Under the pieces are notes generated by a model. That model saw only the letters and a program-made list of their open reading frames with translations. It had not been told where the DNA came from and made no database searches. A stretch of DNA of 8,534 nucleotides from Pseudomonadota bacterium (GTDB lineage Bacteria > Pseudomonadota > Alphaproteobacteria > Rhizobiales > Beijerinckiaceae): contig JAKANG010000033.1 in NCBI GenBank assembly GCA_021812505.1, forward strand, positions 1 to 8,534, written 5' to 3'. Position 1 is the first letter of the stretch; each line of letters starts with the position of its first letter. Shown here one piece after another: positions 1 through 6,857 of the stretch. A program made the translations under genes and the position numbers.

Positions 1-1457
1 TTGGACGGCTTGCCGGAACGGGCCGAGGCGTAGAGCTTGTCCAGCGCGCCGGGCGCGCCGAAGTCGATCATCTTGTAGCCTTTGCTCTTGAGAAAATCGG
101 CAAGCTGCTCTGACTTCTCGATCGAGGTCGTGCCGACCAGCAAGGGCTGGGCCTTGGCGTTGGCGCGCTCGATTTCGGCGACGATGGCGGCGAGTTTTTC
201 CCCCGCGCTGCGATAGACCTCGTCGTCGGCGTCGATGCGCGCCACCGGCAGGTTGGTGGGGATCTCGACCACGTCGAGCTTGTAGATTTCGGCGAATTCG
301 TTGGCCTCGGTCGCCGCCGTGCCGGTCATGCCCGCGAGCTTCTTGTAGAGCCGGAAATAATTCTGGAAGGTGATCGAGGCGAGCGTCACGTTTTCCGGCT
401 GGACCGGCACGCCTTCCTTGGCTTCCAGCGCCTGATGCTGGCCTTCCGAATAGCGGCGGCCCGGCATCATGCGGCCGGTGAATTCGTCGATGATCACCAC
501 TTCGTCGTTACGGACGATGTAGTCCTTGTCGCGATGGAACAGTTTATGGGCGCGCAGGGCCTGGTTGACGTGGTGAACCAAGGTCACATTGGCGGATTCA
601 TAGAGCGAACCCTCGGTCAGCAGGCCGGCGTCGCGCAGCCATTGCTCGATGTGCTCGTTGCCCTCCTCGGTGAGGTTGACGCTGCGTTGCTTCTCGTCCA
701 GCTCGAAATCTTCAGGAGCAAGGCGTGGGATCAGCTTGTCGATGGCGCTGTAAAGGTCCGACTTGTCGTCCGAGGGGCCGGAAATGATCAGCGGCGTGCG
801 CGCCTCGTCGATCAGGATCGAATCGACCTCGTCGACGATGGCGAAGTTGTGGCCGCGCTGAACCATCTGGTTCAGCTCATATTTCATATTGTCGCGAAGA
901 TAGTCGAAGCCGAATTCGTTGTTGGTGCCATAGGTGATGTCGGCGGCATAGGCCTCGGCGCGCTCGGCGTCCTCGATCCCGTGGACGATGACGCCGACGC
1001 TCATGCCGAGGAAATTATAGATGCGGCCCATGTTCTCGGCGTCGCGGCGGGCGAGATAGTCGTTGACGGTCACGACATGGACGCCCTTGCCGGCGAGCGC
1101 GTTGAGATAGCAGGCGAGCGTGGCGACCAGCGTCTTGCCTTCGCCGGTCTTCATTTCGGCGATCGAGCCCTCGTGCAGCACCATGCCGCCGATCAGCTGG
1201 ACGTCGAAATGGCGCTGGCCGATGGCGCGCCTGGCGGCCTCGCGCACCGTTGCGAAGGCGGGAACCAGCAGATCGTCGAGGCTCTTGCCGGCGGCGACCT
1301 CCGCGCGGAACGCCTCAGTGCGGGCGCGCAAGGCGTCATCGGACAGAGCCGCGATCTCAGGCTCCAGCGCGTTGATGGCGTCGACCCGGGGCCGATAGGT
1401 CTTCAACCTGCGATCGTTGGCGGTGCCAAAAATCTTCTTCGCGAGGTTCCCCAGCAT
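1..1457 (-). CDS. secA: Preprotein translocase ATPase SecA (partial, N-terminal 485 codons)
   Basis: SecA is the cytoplasmic ATPase motor that pushes unfolded preproteins through the SecYEG channel. The reading frame begins with the typical [11 protein letters not shown] and runs off the left window edge, so about half of a roughly 900-residue protein is present. Nucleotide-binding domain 1 is intact: the Walker A motif MKTGEGKT lies at about residues 102-109, followed by [13 protein letters not shown] (about 130-141) and the Walker B/DEAD-like stretch [20 protein letters not shown] (from about 208). The preprotein cross-linking region and the start of NBD2, with [11 protein letters not shown] and [12 protein letters not shown], are recognisable. 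The ATG at 1457 is supported by a GAAAGG site nine bases upstream and by family length. The C-terminal wing, scaffold and zinc-binding tail lie outside. No frameshift or missing key residue is seen. It follows the hem operon on the same strand but has its own likely promoter. Confidence 0.98.
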   Translation of the reverse strand, partial: MLGNLAKKIFGTANDRRLKTYRPRVDAINALEPEIAALSDDALRARTEAFRAEVAAGKSLDDLLVPAFATVREAARRAIGQRHFDVQLIGGMVLHEGSIAEMKTGEGKTLVATLACYLNALAGKGVHVVTVNDYLARRDAENMGRIYNFLGMSVGVIVHGIEDAERAEAYAADITYGTNNEFGFDYLRDNMKYELNQMVQRGHNFAIVDEVDSILIDEARTPLIISGPSDDKSDLYSAIDKLIPRLAPEDFELDEKQRSVNLTEEGNEHIEQWLRDAGLLTEGSLYESANVTLVHHVNQALRAHKLFHRDKDYIVRNDEVVIIDEFTGRMMPGRRYSEGQHQALEAKEGVPVQPENVTLASITFQNYFRLYKKLAGMTGTAATEANEFAEIYKLDVVEIPTNLPVARIDADDEVYRSAGEKLAAIVAEIERANAKAQPLLVGTTSIEKSEQLADFLKSKGYKMIDFGAPGALDKLYASARSGKPS

Positions 1458-1466
1458 CAAAATCGA

Positions 1467-1472
1467 CCTTTC
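1467..1472 (-). promoter_or_regulatory. Ribosome binding site of secA
   Basis: GAAAGG on the minus strand, nine bases before the ATG at 1457, supports this start codon together with the conserved N-terminal SecA sequence. Confidence 0.7.
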
Positions 1473-1564
1473 AGCGCGGCGCCCCTGCCCGCGATCCCTG
1501 GACGCCAGCCGTTCCAAGTCGCGGCCGGCGAGATGCGCCGCCCCTATTTCGGAAGCCGTCGCGC

Positions 1565-1592
1565 GAGAAACAAGACGCCGCGCCTTGTTCTC
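1565..1592 (-). repeat. Long inverted repeat in the secA leader
   Basis: On the minus strand GAGAACAAG (1592-1584) pairs with CTTGTTTCTC (1574-1565) with one bulged T. The inner bases can extend the stem by a G-U, a C-G and a G-C pair around a CGG loop, about 12 pairs in all. No T run follows on either strand, so it does not look like an intrinsic terminator. It lies about 110 bases before the secA start codon, inside the predicted leader. The rest of 1458-1635 holds no gene that I can support. Confidence 0.45.
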
Positions 1593-1635
1593 TGCGACCG
1601 CGACGATTTTTTGACGGAAGCGGCGCAAAAGCGCG

Positions 1636-1654
1636 AAAAGCCGGGACTCCCGGC
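1636..1654 (-). terminator. Hairpin plus T run between DUF2147 gene and secA
   Basis: Read on the minus strand, GCCGGGA, one base, then TCCCGGC (1654-1640) forms a six-pair GC stem with a three-base loop, followed at once by TTTT (1639-1636). This resembles a short intrinsic terminator for the upstream hem operon. It also sits at the predicted start point of the secA transcript, so for that RNA it would be a 5'-end hairpin instead. The T run is short and interrupted, so terminator strength is doubtful. Confidence 0.4.
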
Positions 1655-1660
1655 GCGCGA

Positions 1661-1689
1661 CAGATAGAAGCGCCGCGCCGGCTTGTCAA
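1661..1689 (-). promoter_or_regulatory. Likely sigma-70-type promoter of secA
   Basis: On the minus strand a perfect -35 hexamer TTGACA (1689-1684) is followed by a 17-base spacer and a -10-like TATCTG (1666-1661). Transcription should start near 1655-1653, giving a secA leader of about 195 bases. The element begins 30 bases after the DUF2147 stop codon and points at secA, the only gene downstream. No transcript evidence is available, and read-through from the hem operon could also contribute. Confidence 0.65.
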
Positions 1690-1719
1690 CGCGGCCGATT
1701 CAGGCAGGAAAACGCCCCG

Positions 1720-2124
1720 TCAGCGCGCCCGTTTCCAGGTTTCGCCGCCGCAAAGCCCGCCGCCGGGGAGGCAGCCCTGGACGTGGAGATGATCGACGTC
1801 CGCGCCCTGCGAGATTTCGCCGTCATAAATCTTGCCGTTGTCGAGATTGAAAATCCGTCCCTTCCAGACATTGCCGGAACGGCGAAGGTTCAGCAGGATT
1901 TTCTGCCCCACCGCCGATTTCTCTCCTGGTCCGGGCTTGGGCGCGGCGGCGACGGCGCCGCAGACGCCGCCTCCGCACGGGCTGACGCGGATGATGGCCG
2001 TGCCGTCAGCGACCCTCCACAGGCCGTAGGGGAATTGCGCGGCGAAAGCGGCCGGCGCCCCCAAGGTCCCAGCGGCAAGACCCGCGCCAACAAGAAAGGA
2101 GGAAAAAGCGAGGGCTTTTCTCAT
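1720..2124 (-). CDS. Secreted DUF2147-family protein
   Basis: The 134-residue product has a clear signal peptide: positively charged MRK, a hydrophobic core through about residue 20 and a likely signal peptidase I site after AFA at residue 28, leaving a periplasmic domain of about 106 residues. The mature part matches the DUF2147 pattern: GLWRVADG near the start, a CG-rich turn SPCGGGVCG (Cys50, Cys55), W-KGRIFNLDNGKIYDGEI in the middle and a final GC-...-W-KR (Cys118, Cys125). The four cysteines could form two disulphides in the periplasm; that is inference. Family members are widespread small exported proteins of unknown biochemical function. The ATG overlaps the hemD stop as ATGA, with GGAG (2138-2135) ten bases upstream inside hemD, so translation is probably coupled to hemD. 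Any link to haem synthesis is suggested only by this arrangement. Confidence 0.85.
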   Translation of the reverse strand: MRKALAFSSFLVGAGLAAGTLGAPAAFAAQFPYGLWRVADGTAIIRVSPCGGGVCGAVAAAPKPGPGEKSAVGQKILLNLRRSGNVWKGRIFNLDNGKIYDGEISQGADVDHLHVQGCLPGGGLCGGETWKRAR

Positions 2125-2831
2125 GCGGTTCGATCTCCATGGCGCGACTCGGCTGAGCCGAGCAGACTGATTAACGCCTCTTCATCGGGTTGAGAAGCGA
2201 TGAATATCGTGGCCTCCGGCGCGATTGCCCGGCACCTGTCGGCTACATCGGACGAAAGGCAGAAATGCGACAGACGCGCGGCGGCGGCGCCCATCAGCGC
2301 CAGGGCCGCGCCGGCGCTGCGCGGCGAATAATGCAGAACGGCGTCGATCCGCCCGTGGCGCAAGGCCGCGACGATCTCCTCCGGCCAGGAAGCCACGGGC
2401 CGGGCGTCATAGGTCTCGACAAGCTCAAGCCGCCAGCCGGCGCCGGCGAGGCGCTGTTCCAGCACAGGCTTGCGCTCCCGGCCCGCCAGATAAAGCGCGG
2501 CGCCGGACTTTTTTTCGGCGATCAGCCATTCGACCAGGGCTTCGGCGCGCGGCGCGACGAATTCGACCTCAAAACCCGCGTCTCGCGCCGCCCGCGCGGT
2601 CTTTTCCCCGACGCAGGCGACGGCGACGCCGCGAATCGCCGGCGGCGCCGTTCCTCCGGCGAAAGCCTGAGCGCTGGTGGCGAGGACCAGATCGAATGGC
2701 CCGTCCGGGACCGGCGCGCCGGTTGGAAAAATTTCCAGAACCGGCGCAATCAAAGCCTCGTGGCCCAGGGCGGCGAGCCTTTTCGCCGTGCCCGCCGCTT
2801 GATCGGAGGGCCGGGTGACCAGCACGCGCAT
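2121..2831 (-). CDS. hemD: Uroporphyrinogen-III synthase
   Basis: HemD closes and inverts ring D of linear hydroxymethylbilane to give uroporphyrinogen III, the branch point to haem, chlorophylls, sirohaem and cobalamin. The family is poorly conserved, but this 236-residue protein has its normal length and landmarks: MRVLVTRPSDQA at the N-terminus, LVLATSAQAF (about 48-57), VACVGEKTARAARDAGF (about 71-87), YDARPV (141-146) and the second-domain signature LHYSPRSA (166-173). The strongest argument is its position immediately after hemC, whose product it uses. The start is only five bases beyond the hemC stop and has no clear Shine-Dalgarno sequence, so ribosomes finishing hemC probably reinitiate here. 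Its TGA overlaps the next gene's ATG. No defect is seen. Confidence 0.93.
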   Translation of the reverse strand: MRVLVTRPSDQAAGTAKRLAALGHEALIAPVLEIFPTGAPVPDGPFDLVLATSAQAFAGGTAPPAIRGVAVACVGEKTARAARDAGFEVEFVAPRAEALVEWLIAEKKSGAALYLAGRERKPVLEQRLAGAGWRLELVETYDARPVASWPEEIVAALRHGRIDAVLHYSPRSAGAALALMGAAAARLSHFCLSSDVADRCRAIAPEATIFIASQPDEEALISLLGSAESRHGDRTA

Positions 2832-2836
2832 CGCGG

Positions 2837-3757
2837 TCAGAAGCGAAGCAGGTCGGCCGGCGCGTCCGCGAGAATTTTTCGCGCGGCGGCTTCGCCAAGG
2901 ACGGTGGCCTCGGCGATCGGGCCTTCGGCGCGGGCGTCAAAAGCCTCGGAGCCGTCCGTGCGCAGGACGATTCCATAAAAGCTGACCCTGTCGCCGGCGA
3001 CCACGGCATGGCCGCCGATCGGCGTGCGGCAGGAGCCGTCGAGGACATTGAGGAACGCCCGCTCCGCCGCGAGCGCAAAGCCGGTTTCGGCGTCGCAAAT
3101 CGGGGCGAGATCGGCGAGGATGCGCGCGTCTTCGGCGCGCGCGGTGATCGCGATGGCGCCCTGGCCGCAGGCCGGCGGAAACAGGTCGAGCGGCAGGATC
3201 GAGGTCGCCTGCTCGGCGAGGCCGAGCCGCTTCAGGCCCGCCAGCGCCAGCAGAGTGGCGGCGAATTCGCCGCTTTCCACCTTGCGCAGCCGCGTCTGCA
3301 CATTGCCGCGCAACAGTTCGACTTCGAGGTCGGGGCGCAGCCGGCGAATCATCGCCTGCCGGCGCAAGGAGGCCGAGCCGACCCGGGCGCCTTGGGGCAG
3401 ATCCATCAAGGTTTTCGCCGCGCCGCCGATGAAGGCGTCGCGCACGTCCTCGCGCGGCAGATAGCCGGCGGCGATGAGGCCCTCGGGGAGAACCGTCGGC
3501 AGATCCTTGGCCGAATGGACGGCGATGTCGATCGCGCCGTCGAGCTGGGCCTGGTCGAGTTCTCGGGTGAACAGGCCCTTGCCGCCGACTTCGCTCAGCG
3601 GCCGGTCCTGGATCATGTCGCCGCTGGTCTTGATGACCACGATTTCGAAATGCTCCTCCGGCGCGCCATGAACCAGAGCGAGGCGGCGGCGGGTTTCATG
3701 GGCCTGGGCCAGCGCCAGGGGACTGCCGCGCGTGCCGATTTTCATCCAGGGCGTCAA
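2837..3757 (-). CDS. hemC: Hydroxymethylbilane synthase (porphobilinogen deaminase)
   Basis: HemC joins four porphobilinogen molecules into hydroxymethylbilane using a covalently bound dipyrromethane cofactor. Signatures are [19 protein letters not shown] at the N-terminus, IKTSGD, the catalytic Asp in HSAKDLPT (about residue 85), [17 protein letters not shown], and the cofactor-attachment Cys in [13 protein letters not shown] (about residue 243). I chose the TTG at 3757 because GGAG (3768-3765) stands seven bases before it, giving 306 residues. The ATG at 3745, four codons later, gives 302 residues and fits homology equally well but has no binding site. An upstream ATG at 3859 would add 34 residues without family character and run through the divergent promoter region. 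The gene leads the operon with hemD and the DUF2147 gene and diverges from tsaD. Confidence 0.96.
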   Translation of the reverse strand: MTPWMKIGTRGSPLALAQAHETRRRLALVHGAPEEHFEIVVIKTSGDMIQDRPLSEVGGKGLFTRELDQAQLDGAIDIAVHSAKDLPTVLPEGLIAAGYLPREDVRDAFIGGAAKTLMDLPQGARVGSASLRRQAMIRRLRPDLEVELLRGNVQTRLRKVESGEFAATLLALAGLKRLGLAEQATSILPLDLFPPACGQGAIAITARAEDARILADLAPICDAETGFALAAERAFLNVLDGSCRTPIGGHAVVAGDRVSFYGIVLRTDGSEAFDARAEGPIAEATVLGEAAARKILADAPADLLRF

Positions 3758-3764
3758 AATTTCG

Positions 3765-3768
3765 CTCC
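3765..3768 (-). promoter_or_regulatory. Ribosome binding site favouring a TTG start for hemC
   Basis: GGAG on the minus strand is seven bases from TTG (3757-3755) but 19 bases from the next in-frame ATG (3745), and no purine-rich site precedes that ATG. This favours TTG initiation, which is uncommon and tends to be less efficient. Confidence 0.55.
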
Positions 3769-3770
3769 GT

Positions 3771-3794
3771 GTCGTTTTCAAAGTCGTTTTCAAA
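3771..3794. repeat. Perfect 12-bp tandem repeat between hemC and tsaD
   Basis: GTCGTTTTCAAA occurs twice, head to tail and without mismatch (3771-3782 and 3783-3794), in the 113-base divergent region. It is AT-richer than its surroundings. It lies just upstream of the hemC binding site and overlaps the possible tsaD -35. Two binding sites for one regulator are possible; a chance duplication by slippage is the plain alternative. Confidence 0.75.
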
Positions 3795-3816
3795 CCTTCG
3801 GGCGGCGGACTATAGG
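3787..3816 (+). promoter_or_regulatory. Possible tsaD promoter, with a -10 usable on both strands
   Basis: On the plus strand TTTTCA (3787-3792) and TATAGG (3811-3816) are 18 bases apart, a plausible but weak sigma-70 pair whose -35 lies in the second tandem repeat. The palindrome CTATAG (3810-3815) also reads TATAGT on the minus strand, so it could serve as the hemC -10, though I find no good -35 for it. Downstream, 3824-3829 and 3839-3844 form a six-base inverted repeat in the tsaD leader. Confidence 0.35.
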
Positions 3817-3857
3817 GAAAAGAGCGCCGTGAAGAAAGCGGCGCCGGGAGCGATCCC

Positions 3858-3863
3858 AAGGAG
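3858..3863 (+). promoter_or_regulatory. Ribosome binding site of tsaD
   Basis: AAGGAG with seven bases to the ATG at 3871 is near-ideal and fixes this start over an earlier in-frame codon at 3769, which would add 34 residues unlike the family. Confidence 0.85.
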
Positions 3864-3870
3864 CGACCTT

Positions 3871-4941
3871 ATGTGGGCCAGTCTTCGCGTTCTGGGCATT
3901 GAGAGCACCTGCGACGAAACCGCGGCGGCGGTGGTCGAGGCCGATTCGCGCGGGCGCGGAAAAATTCTCTCCAATTGCGTGCTCAGCCAGATCGCCGAAC
4001 ACGCCGCCTTTGGCGGGGTCGTCCCTGAAATCGCGGCGCGCGCGCATGTCGAGGCCCTCGACCCGCTGATTCGCCGCGCCCTGGCCGAGGCGGATTGCCG
4101 TATCGAGGACCTCGACGCCATTGCCGCCGCCGCCGGCCCGGGCCTGATCGGCGGGGTGATGGTCGGCCTCACTGCCGGCAAGGCGATCGCGCTGGCCGCG
4201 AACAAGCCGTTCATCGCGATCAACCATCTCGAAGCCCATGCGCTGACGCCGCGCCTGACCGAGGCGATCGAATTCCCCTATCTGCTTCTGCTGGTCTCCG
4301 GCGGCCATAGCCAGCTCGTCGCGGTCAACGGCGTCGGAGATTATCAAAGGCTCGGCTCGACGGTGGACGACGCGATCGGCGAGGCTTTCGACAAGGCGGC
4401 CAAATTGCTCGGCCTGCCTTATCCCGGCGGCCCGCGCGTCGAACAGACGGCGCTCGGCGGCGACCCCGCGCGATTCGATTTCCCCCGGCCGATGGCCGGG
4501 CGGCGCAATCCCGACTTTTCCTTCTCCGGCCTCAAGACGGCGGTGCGTCAGGAGGCCGAACGAATCGCGCCCCTGACCCGGACCGACGTCGCCGATCTCT
4601 GCGCCTCCTTCCAGGCGGCGGCCGTGGACGTCATCGTGGACCGCTGCCGCGCCGCGTTGCGCCGGCTCGGCGATTCGCCCACTCCGCCCACCGCCTTGGT
4701 GGCGGCGGGGGGCGTCGCCGCCAATGGCGCGATCCGCCGGGCGCTCGGAAGGCTTTGCGCGGAAGCCGGGCTGCGGCTTGCCCTGCCGCCGCCGAGTCTG
4801 TGCTCGGACAATGGCGCGATGATCGGCTGGGCTGGGCTGGAGCGTTTCCGCCTCGGCATGATCGACGGCATGGATTTCGCCGCGCGGCCGCGCTGGCCGC
4901 TCGACGCCAGGCAGGACCCGCGCTGGCACGGCAAGGCGTGA
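3871..4941 (+). CDS. tsaD: tRNA N6-threonylcarbamoyladenosine transferase TsaD
   Basis: TsaD (formerly Gcp/YgjD) transfers the threonylcarbamoyl group from the TsaC product to A37 of tRNAs reading ANN codons, working with TsaB and TsaE in the cytoplasm. The 356-residue protein has the ASKHA-fold signatures: [16 protein letters not shown] (7-22), [24 protein letters not shown] (89-99), the metal-binding INHLEAH (His119, His123), [11 protein letters not shown] (140-150), [28 protein letters not shown] (217-225), GGVAAN (280-285) and [14 protein letters not shown] with the metal-ligand Asp313. Length and motifs are normal. The start follows a strong binding site. The gene opens a plus-strand operon divergent from hemC, and its stop codon lies seven bases before the next start. 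Confidence 0.98.
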   Translation: MWASLRVLGIESTCDETAAAVVEADSRGRGKILSNCVLSQIAEHAAFGGVVPEIAARAHVEALDPLIRRALAEADCRIEDLDAIAAAAGPGLIGGVMVGLTAGKAIALAANKPFIAINHLEAHALTPRLTEAIEFPYLLLLVSGGHSQLVAVNGVGDYQRLGSTVDDAIGEAFDKAAKLLGLPYPGGPRVEQTALGGDPARFDFPRPMAGRRNPDFSFSGLKTAVRQEAERIAPLTRTDVADLCASFQAAAVDVIVDRCRAALRRLGDSPTPPTALVAAGGVAANGAIRRALGRLCAEAGLRLALPPPSLCSDNGAMIGWAGLERFRLGMIDGMDFAARPRWPLDARQDPRWHGKA

Positions 4942-4943
4942 GG
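4940..4943 (+). promoter_or_regulatory. Ribosome binding site for the GTG start of the phospholipase D-like gene
   Basis: GAGG overlaps the tsaD stop codon (4939-4941) and stands five bases before the GTG at 4949. It decides this non-ATG start and implies translation linked to tsaD. Confidence 0.6.
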
Positions 4944-4948
4944 TTTTC

Positions 4949-5509
4949 GTGCGCGCGCTCAAATATCTTCTTCTGGCCGGCGCCCTGGTCCTCGCCATCG
5001 AGGCCCCCAAACCGTTTCTGGAGCAGCGGTCCCCGATTGCGGCGCCCGTGCGCGTCGCCTATGGGCCTGAACCGGGGTTCGAGGCGCTCGACCAGAATCT
5101 GATCGGGCGCGCACGGCAAAAAATCGACATGACGGCTTACGTGCTGAGCGACGAGAGGGTGATCGAAGCCTTGTCGGCGGCCGCGAGCCGGGGCGTCAAA
5201 ATCCGCATCTATTTCGACCCCGAACAGTTCCGGCGCATCGGCGGCAGGAACGACAATGTGGTCGCGCTGGTCAACCAGCCCAATGTCGAGGCGCGGATCA
5301 AGGCCGAGCAGGACGACCTGATGCATCTGAAGGCCTATGCGATCGACGGGCGCTGGCTGCGCACGGGATCGGCCAATTTCTCGTGGTCCGGCGAAAGGCG
5401 CCAGGACAATGACATCGTGATCATCGACAGCCCTGAAGTCGCGGGCGCCTTTACGCGGCGCTTCGAAACCCTGTGGGCGCGGCGCGACAATACGGACCCG
5501 ACACGATGA
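4949..5509 (+). CDS. Single-HKD phospholipase D-like protein with N-terminal export signal
   Basis: The 186-residue product starts at GTG with a short hydrophobic segment (RALKYLLLAGALVLAIEA, residues 2-19), a signal peptide or membrane anchor; a cleavage site is not obvious. The rest is one phospholipase D-like domain: DMTAYVLSDERVIEALSAAASRGVKIRIYFD (about 60-90), then the catalytic HLKAYAIDG with His126, Lys128 and Asp133, then GSANFS (140-145) and QDND. This HxK(x)4D plus GSxN arrangement is that of small Nuc-type enzymes, which dimerise to build one active site from two HKD motifs. Relatives include nucleases and phosphodiesterases, and the substrate cannot be read from sequence. Export points to the periplasm, where a nuclease or lipid-acting role is possible. 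It lies seven bases after tsaD and overlaps gpsA by ATGA, so it is co-expressed with both. Confidence 0.88.
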   Translation: MRALKYLLLAGALVLAIEAPKPFLEQRSPIAAPVRVAYGPEPGFEALDQNLIGRARQKIDMTAYVLSDERVIEALSAAASRGVKIRIYFDPEQFRRIGGRNDNVVALVNQPNVEARIKAEQDDLMHLKAYAIDGRWLRTGSANFSWSGERRQDNDIVIIDSPEVAGAFTRRFETLWARRDNTDPTR

Positions 5510-6498
5510 CCGGAAAACCGACTCTCGCTGTGCTCGGCGCCGGCGCCTGGGGCACGGCGCTGGCCAATATGGCGGCGGGCGCCCACGCCACGGTCTGGCT
5601 GTGGGCGCACGATCCGACCCATGTCGAGGCCATGCGCCGGGACCGGCGCAACGACCGGCGCCTCCCCGGCTTCAACCTGGCGCCGCGGGTCGAGCCCGTC
5701 GCCGACATCGCTTGCGTCGCCGAGGCGGACCATGTTCTCTCGGTGGTCCCGGCGCAAAATTTCCGCGCGACGGCGCAAATTCTGCGCGGACATTTGCGGC
5801 GCGACGCGGCGGTGGTGAATTGCGCCAAGGGCATCGAGCGCGATACCGGCCTTTACATGCATGAAATCCTGGCCGAGACGATTCCCGGCCAGGCCGCCGC
5901 CGCCTTGTCCGGCCCGAGCTTCGCCATCGATCTCGCGCGCGGCCTGCCCACCGCCGTGACGCTCGCCGCCGAGCGCGGCGACCTCGCCGAAAAGCTGTGC
6001 GCGCGCCTCGCCGCCCGCCATTTCCGGCTTTACCGGTCGAACGACCTGATCGGCGTCGAGATCGGCGGGGCGGCAAAAAATGTTCTTGCGATCGCCTGCG
6101 GCGTGGTCATGGGCAAAAAACTCGGCGCCAGCGCCCATGCCGCCCTGCTCGCGCGCGGCTTCGCGGAGCTGATGCGTTTCGCGACCGCGCAGGGCGCGCG
6201 GCCCGAGACGATCATGGGCCTCTCGGGCCTGGGCGACCTCGCCCTGACCTGCTCCTCGCCGCAATCGCGCAACTACGCCTTGGGTTTCGCGCTGGGCCGG
6301 GGCGAGGCGCCGCGGACGGCAAGCCACGGCAAATTGAGCGAAGGCGCGCTGACCGCGCGAATCCTGGTCGACAAGGCGCGGGGGCTCGGAGTGGAAATGC
6401 CGATCGCCGAAGCCGTGACGGCCATTCTGGAAAACAGGATCGATGTCGGCGCGGCGATCGAAGCCCTGATGAGCCGACCGTTCAAGGCCGAAAGCTGA
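5506..6498 (+). CDS. gpsA: NAD(P)H-dependent glycerol-3-phosphate dehydrogenase
   Basis: GpsA reduces dihydroxyacetone phosphate to sn-glycerol-3-phosphate, the backbone for phospholipid synthesis, in the cytoplasm. The 330-residue protein has the Rossmann motif LAVLGAGAWGTALA (7-20), VVPAQNFR (80-87), the catalytic lysines in NCAKGIE (Lys108) and GGAAKNVLAIACG (Lys191), the signature ALSGPSFA (133-140), GLSGLGDLALTCSSPQSRNY (238-257) with Arg255, and a C-terminal helical domain ending at MPIAEAV. The ATG at 5506 gives the normal N-terminus; a GTG at 5473 would add 11 residues within the preceding gene. It overlaps the phospholipase D-like gene as ATGA and has no strong binding site, suggesting translational coupling. 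No irregularities are seen. Confidence 0.98.
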   Translation: MTGKPTLAVLGAGAWGTALANMAAGAHATVWLWAHDPTHVEAMRRDRRNDRRLPGFNLAPRVEPVADIACVAEADHVLSVVPAQNFRATAQILRGHLRRDAAVVNCAKGIERDTGLYMHEILAETIPGQAAAALSGPSFAIDLARGLPTAVTLAAERGDLAEKLCARLAARHFRLYRSNDLIGVEIGGAAKNVLAIACGVVMGKKLGASAHAALLARGFAELMRFATAQGARPETIMGLSGLGDLALTCSSPQSRNYALGFALGRGEAPRTASHGKLSEGALTARILVDKARGLGVEMPIAEAVTAILENRIDVGAAIEALMSRPFKAES

Positions 6499-6569
6499 CG
6501 CCTTCGGCGGTTGAATTCGCCGCGCCGCTCGTGCAACCATTCGCCGCGAAACAAATTCCGGATGAAGCC

Positions 6570-6857
6570 ATGCATTTCGTCGCCCTCTGCCTCGACAAGC
6601 CGAATTCCCTTGCGATCCGCCTCGAAAGCCGCCCCGCTCACCTCGCCTTCCTCGGCGAAAGGCCCGAAGTGGTGAAGCTCGCCGGCCCCTTTCTCGATTC
6701 GCAGGGCCAGCCGTGCGGCTCCATGCTGGTGCTCGATTGTCCCGACGAGGACTCCGCGAGGGCGTTCCTCGCGGGCGACCCTTATGCCAAGGCCGGCCTG
6801 TTCGCCTCGGTCGAACTGCGCCCGTACAGGCCGTCTGTGGGGACATATCTGGCATGA
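6570..6857 (+). CDS. YciI-like protein
   Basis: This 95-residue protein matches the YciI family of small ferredoxin-like-fold (dimeric alpha+beta barrel) proteins: MHFVALCLDKPNSLAIRLESRP at the N-terminus with an expected conserved RPAHLAFL, then VVKLAGPFLD, SMLVLDCPDEDSARAFLAGDPYAKAGLF and the closing VELRPYRP. The conserved His of RPAH (about residue 24) and the Asp of DPY correspond to the putative active-site pair of the family. The biochemical role in most bacteria is unknown. The ATG at 6570 is chosen from family length; earlier in-frame codons lie inside gpsA in another frame. It follows gpsA after 71 bases and overlaps the EVE gene by ATGA. No convincing promoter is seen in the 71-base gap. 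Confidence 0.9.
   Translation: MHFVALCLDKPNSLAIRLESRPAHLAFLGERPEVVKLAGPFLDSQGQPCGSMLVLDCPDEDSARAFLAGDPYAKAGLFASVELRPYRPSVGTYLA

Noticed and set aside
435..1667. 410-codon open frame antisense to secA
   Set aside because: It mirrors the intact secA frame; long antisense frames are expected in DNA with this codon bias. The protein shows no domain and no start site support.
1471..1689. Minus-strand 72-codon frame ahead of secA, considered as a SecM-like leader peptide
   Set aside because: Its TTG start is the -35 hexamer itself, no binding site precedes it, there is no hydrophobic export signal or recognisable arrest motif, and its Arg-rich composition is that of an off-frame reading.
3769..3870. 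34-residue N-terminal extension of TsaD
   Set aside because: The family starts close to [11 protein letters not shown], and a near-ideal AAGGAG precedes the ATG at 3871. The extension would also run through the tandem repeat.
3790..5010. 406-codon minus-strand frame opposite tsaD
   Set aside because: It is antisense to the well-conserved tsaD coding sequence and crosses the divergent promoter region; its composition is low-complexity Arg/Ala/Gly.
5997..6569. N-terminal extension of the YciI-like protein into gpsA
   Set aside because: The extension is read out of frame through gpsA and is Arg-rich; the family begins at the Met encoded at 6570.
6499..6569. CGCC-TTC-GGCG inverted repeat after gpsA as a terminator
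   Set aside because: The stem is only four pairs and no T run follows, so termination between gpsA and the YciI-like gene is not supported.
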